Assembly (NCBI GenBank): GCA_031263805.1
Contig: JAISFB010000044.1
Span: forward strand, 1-5,097
From: Oscillospiraceae bacterium
Lineage (GTDB): Bacteria; Bacillota; Clostridia; Oscillospirales; Oscillospiraceae
Direction of reading: 5' to 3'
DNA: 5,097 nt
This document shows positions 1 through 4,551 of this stretch, in pieces. Numbering within the stretch: the first letter of the stretch is position 1; each line of letters begins with the position of its first letter. The notes below the pieces were generated by a model, which searched no databases, was not told the DNA's origin, and saw only the letters and a program-made list of their open reading frames with translations. The position numbers and the translations under genes were made by a program.

Positions 1-815
1 GCATCTTTCAGCCAAAGCGCGGCGAAAAGCTTAAGCTTATAAAGACAGCAGCCGTAAACGCCCGCGAGGAGACGGAACGCGCGACGACGCGCGAGGAAAA
101 AATACGCGGCACGATAGAATGGCTGGGAAAGGCGATGGGGCTTGAGCGCCCGCCTGTCAGAATTGAGGCTTTCGACATTTCAAATACGGGCTCCGAAGAC
201 ATAGTAGCGTCGATGACGGTCTTCGACAACGGCAAGCCGAAAAAAAATTCGTACAAGCGCTTCGCGATAAAATCCACGGAAACACAGGACGACTACCGCA
301 GTATGGAGGAAGTCGTCACGCGCCGAGTGCGGCATTTTATAGACGGCGACGAAGCCTGGACTCCGCTGCCGGACGTTATGTTGATAGACGGCGGACAGGC
401 CCACGCCTCCGTCGCCGCGAAAGCGATAGCGGCGCTCGATCCTAATATAAGCGTACCGGTGTTCGGTATGGTAAAGGACAACCGGCACAGAACGCGCGCT
501 CTCGTCACGCCCGACGGTATGGAGATCGGCATCGACGCGAACCCCGCCGCCTTCGCGCTGATAGGCACGATACAGGAGGAAACTCACCGCTTCGCTATAA
601 CATTTCATCGCGAGCGCCGCTCCAAGACCGTCAGGAAATCCAAGCTCGACGAAGCGCCGGGAGTGGGGGAGACGCGCCGAAAAGCGCTGCTGCGCGCCTT
701 CGGCAGCCTTGAAGCGATAAAGTCCGCAAGCGTGGACGACTTGGCAAAGATCGTGCCGCGCGCCGCCGCGGAAGCTGTTTACGCGCTGTTTGATGAAGAT
801 AGGGCGGGGGAGTGA
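1..815 (+). CDS. uvrC: UvrABC system protein C, C-terminal part (5' end outside window)
   Basis: UvrC makes the incisions on both sides of a DNA lesion in cytoplasmic nucleotide excision repair, with UvrA and UvrB. The open frame enters at base 3 and gives about 270 residues; the family is usually near 600, so the GIY-YIG nuclease and UVR (UvrB-binding) domains lie upstream. Visible are the PKRGEKLKLI...NARE segment, then the RNase H-like endonuclease domain. Its expected catalytic residues are present: Asp in EAFDISN (codon 174-176), Asp in LIDGG (387-389) and His in EETHRFAI (585-587). A helix-hairpin-helix pair follows. The first is intact (APGVGETRRKALLRAFGS, about 645-707). The second is degenerate, with VPRAAAEAV where VPGIs..A is usual. 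The gene ends seven bases before rsmD, whose Shine-Dalgarno site lies in the uvrC 3' end, suggesting coupled translation. Identification is very secure from motif order. Confidence 0.97.
   Translation, partial: IFQPKRGEKLKLIKTAAVNAREETERATTREEKIRGTIEWLGKAMGLERPPVRIEAFDISNTGSEDIVASMTVFDNGKPKKNSYKRFAIKSTETQDDYRSMEEVVTRRVRHFIDGDEAWTPLPDVMLIDGGQAHASVAAKAIAALDPNISVPVFGMVKDNRHRTRALVTPDGMEIGIDANPAAFALIGTIQEETHRFAITFHRERRSKTVRKSKLDEAPGVGETRRKALLRAFGSLEAIKSASVDDLAKIVPRAAAEAVYALFDEDRAGE
806..812 (+). promoter_or_regulatory. Ribosome binding site of rsmD
   Basis: GGGGGAG lies 10 bases before the ATG at 823, inside the last codons of uvrC. It supports 823 over the earlier in-frame ATGs at 790 and 793. 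A second GGGAG (818-822) abuts the ATG and is too close to act as a Shine-Dalgarno site. Confidence 0.55.
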
Positions 816-822
816 GCGGGAG

Positions 823-1371
823 ATGCGAGTAATATCAGGCTCCGCGAGGGGGAAGAAGCTTTTGCCGCCGAAAGGGGCCGATATACGGCCTACGGGCGAC
901 AAGGTTAAAGGCGCAGTTTTCAATATAATACAGGCGCATATAAGCGGAGCGCGCGCTCTCGATTTATTTTCCGGCACGGGGCAGCTCGGGATCGAGGCGC
1001 TCTCGCGCGGGGCGGCGTTTTGCGTTTTTGTGGATTCGTCGCAGGCCTCGCTTGAACTCACGCGCAAAAATATCGAGGCGGCGCGGCTGACGGAGCGCGC
1101 CGAGATTTTACGCGCGGACGCGCTGGAATACACAAAGCGCGCCGGGAGGTTCGATATTGTCTTTTTAGACCCGCCGTATGATGGCGAATTGTTAAATTCG
1201 GCGCTTGCCAATATATTTGAATTTGACATTTTGGCGGAGCGTGCTATAATTGTGTGCGAATCACGCACCGGGTACACGATGCCAGACGCTCCCGCGCCGT
1301 ATAAAAAGCTCAGGGAATATACTTACGGCAGCGTGAAAATCACGATATACATTAAGGAAACCACCGTATGA
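823..1371 (+). CDS. rsmD: 16S rRNA (guanine(966)-N(2))-methyltransferase RsmD
   Basis: RsmD transfers a methyl group from S-adenosylmethionine to N2 of G966 in 16S rRNA during small-subunit assembly. The 182-residue product is of normal family length. The start at 823 is chosen because the family begins MRVISGxARG, exactly as seen; ATGs at 790 and 793 would add a non-conserved extension overlapping uvrC. Motifs in order: RPTGDKVKGAVFN (22-34), SAM-binding motif I LDLFSGTGQLG (46-56) followed by IEALSRGA, acidic motif II residue D71, D99 in RADAL, and the catalytic DPPY (116-119). The Glu usual in the 'RVREALFN'-type motif is Gly30 here. The stop overlaps the coaD start (ATGA, 1368-1371), so the two are probably translationally coupled. 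The 3' third contains a consensus promoter for the genes downstream. Assignment is secure. Confidence 0.96.
   Translation: MRVISGSARGKKLLPPKGADIRPTGDKVKGAVFNIIQAHISGARALDLFSGTGQLGIEALSRGAAFCVFVDSSQASLELTRKNIEAARLTERAEILRADALEYTKRAGRFDIVFLDPPYDGELLNSALANIFEFDILAERAIIVCESRTGYTMPDAPAPYKKLREYTYGSVKITIYIKETTV
1223..1250 (+). promoter_or_regulatory. Consensus sigma-A promoter inside rsmD, facing coaD
   Basis: The -35 box TTGACA (1223-1228) and -10 box TATAAT (1245-1250) both match consensus at all six positions. They are separated by 16 bases, and a TG at 1242-1243 forms an extended -10 (TGC-TATAAT). The sequence just upstream is AT-rich for this genome (aatatatttgaa). Transcription would start near 1256-1258, giving a leader of about 110 bases before the coaD ATG. 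The site lies within rsmD codons for EFDILAERAII. Function is inferred from sequence only, but two perfect hexamers with good spacing are very unlikely by chance in GC-rich coding DNA. Confidence 0.8.
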
Positions 1372-1850
1372 GAATAGCGCTTTATCCCGGCAGCTTCGAC
1401 CCTATCACGCTCGGGCACCTGAACATAATACGCCGCGCGGCGCGCATATTCGACGCGCTGCACGTCTGCGTTATGGTCAATTCGGCGAAGCGGACGATGT
1501 TCACGCTCGACGAGCGCGCGGATATGATCCGCCGCACGGTGAGCCGGCTTGAAAACGTAGTCGTTGAGACGCGCGACGATATGCTGCTCGTAAAGCACGC
1601 CAAGGACATCGGCGCGGGCGTGATAATAAAGGGTCTGCGCGCCGTTTCGGACTTCGACTGGGAGTTTCAGATGGCTCTCGCGAATAAAATTGTCGAGCCG
1701 GATATTGAAACGCTGTTTATGACGTCGAGCAGCAAGTACACGTATCTCAGCTCGACGGTCGTGAAGGAAATGGCGAGATACGGCGTGGACCTCGGGGACT
1801 TTGTCCCGCGCGAAATAATAGACGATATTCTTGCCAGAATAAATAAGTAA
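1368..1850 (+). CDS. coaD: Phosphopantetheine adenylyltransferase
   Basis: CoaD catalyses the penultimate step of coenzyme A synthesis in the cytoplasm: 4'-phosphopantetheine + ATP gives dephospho-CoA + pyrophosphate. The 160-residue length is typical. The N-terminal nucleotidyltransferase signature GSFDPITLGH (8-17) contains the TxGH ATP-binding motif. K41 falls in the substrate-binding VNSAKRTMF segment. KGLRAVSDFDWEFQMALANK (88-107) carries the conserved Arg (R91), and the C-terminal YLSSTVVKEMARYG (126-139) is the second ATP-binding motif. All key residues are present. The ATG overlaps the rsmD stop and has AAGGA (1354-1358) nine bases upstream. rsmD-coaD is a widely conserved pair. It can probably be transcribed both from upstream of uvrC and from the promoter at 1223-1250. 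Assignment is secure. Confidence 0.98.
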   Translation: MRIALYPGSFDPITLGHLNIIRRAARIFDALHVCVMVNSAKRTMFTLDERADMIRRTVSRLENVVVETRDDMLLVKHAKDIGAGVIIKGLRAVSDFDWEFQMALANKIVEPDIETLFMTSSSKYTYLSSTVVKEMARYGVDLGDFVPREIIDDILARINK

Positions 1851-1868
1851 CGAAAGAAGGCGGCGAAA

Positions 1869-2423
1869 ATGGCCGGAGGAGAAAAAGTAAACGACCTGCT
1901 GGAGCAGCTTCACGCGATGATCGAAAGCGCGAAATGGGTCCCGCTCGGCGCGGACAAGTGCCTCATAGACAGGGGAGCGGCGCTCGACCTGCTCGACGAG
2001 GCGCGGTCTATGTTCCCGCAGGAGCTCGCGGAGGCCGAGCGCCTTGTCGCGGCGCGCAGCGATTTTATCGCGAACGCAAAGCACGAGGCGGAGGCCGTGC
2101 GCCGCGCCGCCGAGGAGCGCTCGCGCCAGCTTGTGGACGAGCAGGAGGTCCTGCGTATGGCGCGCGTGCAAAGCCGCGATATGCTTGTCACGGCGGAGAC
2201 GAACGCCGCCGAGCTGCGCCGCACCGTCACGGAATACGCCGACAATACTCTGCATAGCATTGAGCAAGCGCTGTCGGCCGCGCTGGACGATATGAAAAAT
2301 TTACGCTTGCGTTTTTCCCGCGCGATTTCGGATTCGGAGGCGTCCCGGACGGAGTATAAGCCCGCGGAGTACAAGCCCGAGGAACCGGAATTCGATATTG
2401 ATATTGATGTAGAGTCGTATTAA
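1869..2423 (+). CDS. Coiled-coil protein of the coaD-linked 'ATPase' group (function unknown)
   Basis: A soluble, largely helical protein of 184 residues without signal peptide or membrane segment. The N-terminal part (about 8-58) reads LLEQLHAMIESAKWVPLGADKC, then IDRGAALDLLDEARSMFPQEL. This resembles small clostridial proteins encoded beside coaD and annotated 'ATPase' or 'F0 subunit B-like', which share a VP-x(n)-hDrdeiLdlLdeir-hP-el pattern; this is from memory, not a search. Residues about 51-155 are a long Ala/Glu/Arg-rich helix predicted to form a coiled coil (EAERLVAARSDFIANAKHEAEAV onward). There is no Walker A or B motif, so 'ATPase' is probably a misnomer. The tail (160-184) is acidic, contains a duplicated EYKPA/EYKPE and ends FDIDIDVESY. 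AGAAGG (1855-1860) lies eight bases before the ATG; the gap after coaD is 18 bases. A scaffold or DivIVA-like role is possible but unproven. Confidence 0.7.
   Translation: MAGGEKVNDLLEQLHAMIESAKWVPLGADKCLIDRGAALDLLDEARSMFPQELAEAERLVAARSDFIANAKHEAEAVRRAAEERSRQLVDEQEVLRMARVQSRDMLVTAETNAAELRRTVTEYADNTLHSIEQALSAALDDMKNLRLRFSRAISDSEASRTEYKPAEYKPEEPEFDIDIDVESY
2352..2381 (+). repeat. 15-bp tandem duplication in the coiled-coil gene tail
   Basis: Two adjacent 15-base units, gagtataagcccgcg (2352-2366) and gagtacaagcccgag (2367-2381), differ at two positions and encode EYKPA and EYKPE. A 6-base repeat follows shortly after (gatatt twice, then gatgta, 2394-2411), encoding DIDIDV. Both lie in the acidic, presumably disordered C-terminal tail. 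Confidence 0.75.
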
Positions 2424-2437
2424 ACGGCGGGGATGCT

Positions 2438-3406
2438 ATGGGTTTCAGGGATTTATATTTAAATAGTCAGACAGGCGGAAAAATAAAAAAGCCGGAATCG
2501 GTTTTTGAGAAGCTTTCCGCGATGTACGACGGCGGCAAAAGCTCGGATATCGAAATGCTGCTGACGGGTGCGATCACATCTATGGAGGAAAATAAACAGG
2601 ACGAGCTCCCGGAGTATATCGCGCTGATAAACGAGCTCGCAAGCTTTTATCGCGGCGTGTCGCGCCTTGACGAGGCGTCGGACGCCTATGTAAAAGCTCT
2701 TGATACGCTGAAAGCGTTCCACCGGGAGGACACGGCGGACTATTCGGACCTGCTGATGAATCACGCCGGGCTGCTGCGGAGCACCGGAAAGCACGCGCGG
2801 TCCGCGGAGTTGTTTCTTGACGCGGTAAAGCTGCTCGAGGCGCGTCAGCCGCGCGACGACAAGGCGCTCGCCGGGGCGCTGGCTAACCTCTCATTGTCGT
2901 ATCAGGCGGCGGAGGATTTGAAAAAGGCTTACAAATACGAAAAAAAAGCGTATGACCTGATAAGCGCCGGCGCCGGCGGAGAAATAGAGCTCGCCGAGGC
3001 GTTGAGCCGGCTCGCCGCGTTAAAATACCGTATGACGGAGTACGACGCCGCCGAAAAATTCGCGTCGGAGGCGATAGAGCTTTTCGATAAGCTAAAAGAG
3101 CAAAGCCCGCAGCGCTCAGCCGTATACGCGACGCTCGCCGCGGTGAAGTATCACAAGGACGACTACGCCGCCTCGCGCGAGGCCTATGAAAATGCGGCCC
3201 GGGCGGCAAAGAGCTTTTTGGGCGGAAGCGCGGAATACGTCTCGGCTGTCAGCAACCTTTCGACCGTGTGCGAGACGCTCGGCGATAAAAAAGCGGCGCT
3301 CGACGCCGCGAAAACGGCGTACAAAGCCTTGCGCGCGCTGTCGGGCGGGGGAGAGCTGGAAACGGAATACCGCGAGCGCATAAAGCGGCTGAAATCGCGG
3401 CGCTGA
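2438..3406 (+). CDS. Tetratricopeptide repeat protein, six kinesin-light-chain-like TPRs
   Basis: The 322-residue protein has no signal peptide or membrane segment and is probably a cytoplasmic protein-protein interaction scaffold. After about 55 N-terminal residues it consists of six TPR units beginning near residues 60, 102, 144, 186, 228 and 269. The period is 41-42 rather than 34, as in the 42-residue TPR_10/TPR_12 (kinesin light chain) type. Each unit shows the helix A pattern (such as LANLSLSYQAAEDLKKA) and a helix B with a small residue near its centre (A80, A164, A205, A287) and a hydrophobic end. A basic segment (YRERIKRLKSRR) closes the protein. The weak site GGGGA (2429-2433) is only four bases before the ATG; the gap to the preceding gene is 14 bases, suggesting the same transcript. 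Partner and pathway cannot be read from sequence. Proximity to the coiled-coil gene suggests, but does not show, a joint role. Confidence 0.85.
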   Translation: MGFRDLYLNSQTGGKIKKPESVFEKLSAMYDGGKSSDIEMLLTGAITSMEENKQDELPEYIALINELASFYRGVSRLDEASDAYVKALDTLKAFHREDTADYSDLLMNHAGLLRSTGKHARSAELFLDAVKLLEARQPRDDKALAGALANLSLSYQAAEDLKKAYKYEKKAYDLISAGAGGEIELAEALSRLAALKYRMTEYDAAEKFASEAIELFDKLKEQSPQRSAVYATLAAVKYHKDDYAASREAYENAARAAKSFLGGSAEYVSAVSNLSTVCETLGDKKAALDAAKTAYKALRALSGGGELETEYRERIKRLKSRR

Positions 3407-3420
3407 CGGCGCGCGCCGCG
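3396..3420 (+). other. GC-rich stem-loop over the TPR gene stop codon
   Basis: An exact 8-base inverted repeat, CGCGGCGC (3396-3403) and GCGCCGCG (3413-3420), encloses a nine-base loop that contains the TGA stop. No U-tract follows (GGCGATAAAT comes next), so it is not a standard intrinsic terminator. It could attenuate transcription or protect an RNA end, or be chance in a CGCG-rich genome. Confidence 0.4.
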
Positions 3421-3451
3421 GGCGATAAATACGGTAAATGATGAAGCAGGC

Positions 3452-3457
3452 AGGGGG
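3452..3457 (+). promoter_or_regulatory. Ribosome binding site supporting the TTG start of the SDR gene
   Basis: AGGGGG ends nine bases before the TTG at 3467. No ATG occurs in this frame in the preceding 45 bases; the ATGs at 3438 and 3441 are in another frame. The site therefore decides for the TTG, which also places the nucleotide-binding beta strand (KRVLVIGG) at the N terminus, as expected for the fold. Confidence 0.55.
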
Positions 3458-3466
3458 CGGTTCGGC

Positions 3467-4396
3467 TTGAAAAAACGGGTGCTCGTTATCGGCGGAAGTA
3501 TGTTCGTCGGGCGCGTATTCTCAATTCTCGCGTCGCAGACGGGCGAAATTGAGCTGCACGTTATAAATCGCGGAAAGCTTCCGCTTGACGGGCTTGAAAA
3601 CGTCACGGAATACAAGTGCGACAGGCACTCGGCGCGCGCGCTTGGCCGCATCGCGCCTGATTTGGAATACGACGCGCTTGTGGACTTCTGCGCGTATGAC
3701 GAGGGAGAGATAGCGCCGCTGGCGCTTTCGCTCGCGCCGCGGGTGAAGCAGTATATTTACATTTCAACAGCCGACGTGTACGACCCGTCCTTCCGCGAGA
3801 TAAAAACCGAAAACGCCCCGTTGCTGCCGGATATTGCGCCGGATTTATCGCCGGATACGGCGCCGGACGGCGTGCGCGGCAAGCTGCTGCTTGAAAAAGA
3901 GCTTGTTGACGCCGCCGGGCGCCTGGGGATGGGATTTACGATCCTGCGGCCGACGTTTATTTACGGGCCGTATAATTATAATTCGCGCGAATCGTGGTAT
4001 GTCGAGCTCATAGCGCGCAATCATATCGTACCCGTTCCGACGGACGCGACGGCGAGCTTCAGCCTTGTCTACGTAAAGGACGTCGCGAACGCGCTCATCG
4101 CCATGGCGGGCGACAAGCGCGCTTATAACGAGATTTTCAACCTTGCCGCGCCGGAAAAAATCAACTGCACACGCCTGATAAGCGATTTTGAGCGCTACAA
4201 CGGCGGTGCGTTTGAAACGCGCGAGCTCACGGTCGCGGAAGCCGCGCGCGAATATGTCCCGATGCCGTTTCCGGCGACGGAGGATTATCTAATCAGCGGC
4301 GAAAAATTCGCTTCCGCTTTCGATTTCAAATATACGCCCCTCGCCGAGGGGATGGAGAATACGTTCAAGACGTTTTATTCGCTGTTTACGTCGTAA
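3467..4396 (+). CDS. NAD(P)-dependent epimerase/dehydratase-like protein (atypical SDR)
   Basis: A 309-residue cytosolic protein with a Rossmann fold of the extended/atypical short-chain dehydrogenase/reductase superfamily. The N-terminal cofactor motif is VIGGSMFVG (7-15), the GGxxFxG variant seen in CSP41-like and related atypical SDRs. NRG (34-36) follows strand 2 and suggests room for the NADP 2'-phosphate, but this is uncertain. YDALVDFCAYD (68-78) and YIYISTADVY (96-105) are the next core strands, with T101 at the catalytic Ser/Thr position. The YxxxK motif is damaged: K139 in GKLLLEKEL is present but the residue four before it is Gly135, not Tyr. Just before it lies a 12-bp repeat encoding LPDI-APDL-SPDT-APDG. 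RPTFIYGPYNYN (161-172) and FSLVYVKDVANAL (198-210) match the extended-SDR C-terminal half. The ending FDFKYTPLAEGMENTFKTFY is typical, so the gene is complete. Substrate unknown; it may be a sugar epimerase relative or a non-catalytic binder. Confidence 0.88.
   Translation: MKKRVLVIGGSMFVGRVFSILASQTGEIELHVINRGKLPLDGLENVTEYKCDRHSARALGRIAPDLEYDALVDFCAYDEGEIAPLALSLAPRVKQYIYISTADVYDPSFREIKTENAPLLPDIAPDLSPDTAPDGVRGKLLLEKELVDAAGRLGMGFTILRPTFIYGPYNYNSRESWYVELIARNHIVPVPTDATASFSLVYVKDVANALIAMAGDKRAYNEIFNLAAPEKINCTRLISDFERYNGGAFETRELTVAEAAREYVPMPFPATEDYLISGEKFASAFDFKYTPLAEGMENTFKTFYSLFTS
3824..3871 (+). repeat. Four imperfect 12-bp tandem repeats in the SDR gene
   Basis: Four successive 12-base units start at 3824, 3836, 3848 and 3860. 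They share the core gccgga(t/c): ctgccggatatt, gcgccggattta, tcgccggatacg, gcgccggacggc. They keep the reading frame and encode LPDI, APDL, SPDT, APDG. The array ends immediately before the segment where the YxxxK motif is expected. Confidence 0.75.
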
Positions 4397-4533
4397 AAAA
4401 CACTTCAACGGAAAGAAATACTGCTTTGAGAATTGACAAAAAATATACGGACATTTTTGAATACATAAAATCAATAAACGGCACTATAAATTGTAGCGGG
4501 AACGGCGCGCGTTTATCGAAGATCGTAATCCGC
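4397..4533. other. AT-rich gap between convergent genes
   Basis: The 137 bases between the SDR stop and the stop of the - strand gene are strongly AT-rich in the first part: about 31% GC over 4397-4500 and about 23% over 4431-4490 by hand count. I find no strong hairpin plus U-tract on either strand, so no terminator can be called. It contains a lone TTGACA (4433-4438) with only a poor -10 (ttgaat, 18-base spacer), an imperfect palindrome ctataaattgtag (4484-4496), and a weak small ORF described separately. Confidence 0.6.
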
Positions 4534-4551
4534 CTACTCCACGTCAAATAA
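4426..4551 (+). CDS. Candidate small ORF, 41 residues, unproven
   Basis: Starting at a TTG, the frame reads MRIDKKYTDIFEYIKS, then INGTINCSGNGARLSK and IVIRLLHVK before TAA. GGAAAG (4410-4415) lies ten bases upstream of the TTG. The residue mixture is protein-like. Against it: there is no ATG, the codons are AT-rich unlike every neighbour, and the last 18 bases overlap antisense the end of the - strand gene. The frame is open upstream into the SDR gene (from 4216) but has no ATG, GTG or earlier TTG there. It may be a real small protein, a remnant of foreign DNA, or chance. No family recognised. Confidence 0.2.
   Translation: MRIDKKYTDIFEYIKSINGTINCSGNGARLSKIVIRLLHVK

Noticed and set aside
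27..38. Perfect 12-base palindrome aagcttaagctt near the window start
   Set aside because: It encodes KLKL of the conserved UvrC RGEKLKLI segment; codon usage explains it and no regulatory context is visible.
180..1277. Long - strand open frame (365 codons) opposite uvrC and rsmD
   Set aside because: It is antisense to two conserved genes with intact catalytic motifs, and its protein has no recognisable domain; a shadow of GC-rich codon structure.
1323..2267. Long - strand open frame (314 codons) opposite coaD and the coiled-coil gene
   Set aside because: Antisense to secure coaD; Arg/His-rich composition typical of a reverse-strand shadow.
2966..2977. Palindrome gccggcgccggc in the TPR gene
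   Set aside because: It encodes the Ala/Gly inter-repeat loop (AGAG); expected by chance in GC-rich coding sequence.
3971..3982. Two consecutive TATAAT boxes in the SDR gene
   Set aside because: They encode YNYN after the conserved YGP motif, and no acceptable -35 box lies 16-18 bases upstream of either.
4433..4462. TTGACA in the AT-rich gap as a promoter
   Set aside because: The best -10 is ttgaat at an 18-base spacer (4 of 6 matches), and only the candidate small ORF lies downstream on this strand; not called as a promoter.
4494..4536. Possible hairpin gtagcgg / ccgcctac as a bidirectional terminator
   Set aside because: The arms do not pair well (mismatch and bulge), the loop is about 30 bases and no U-tract follows.
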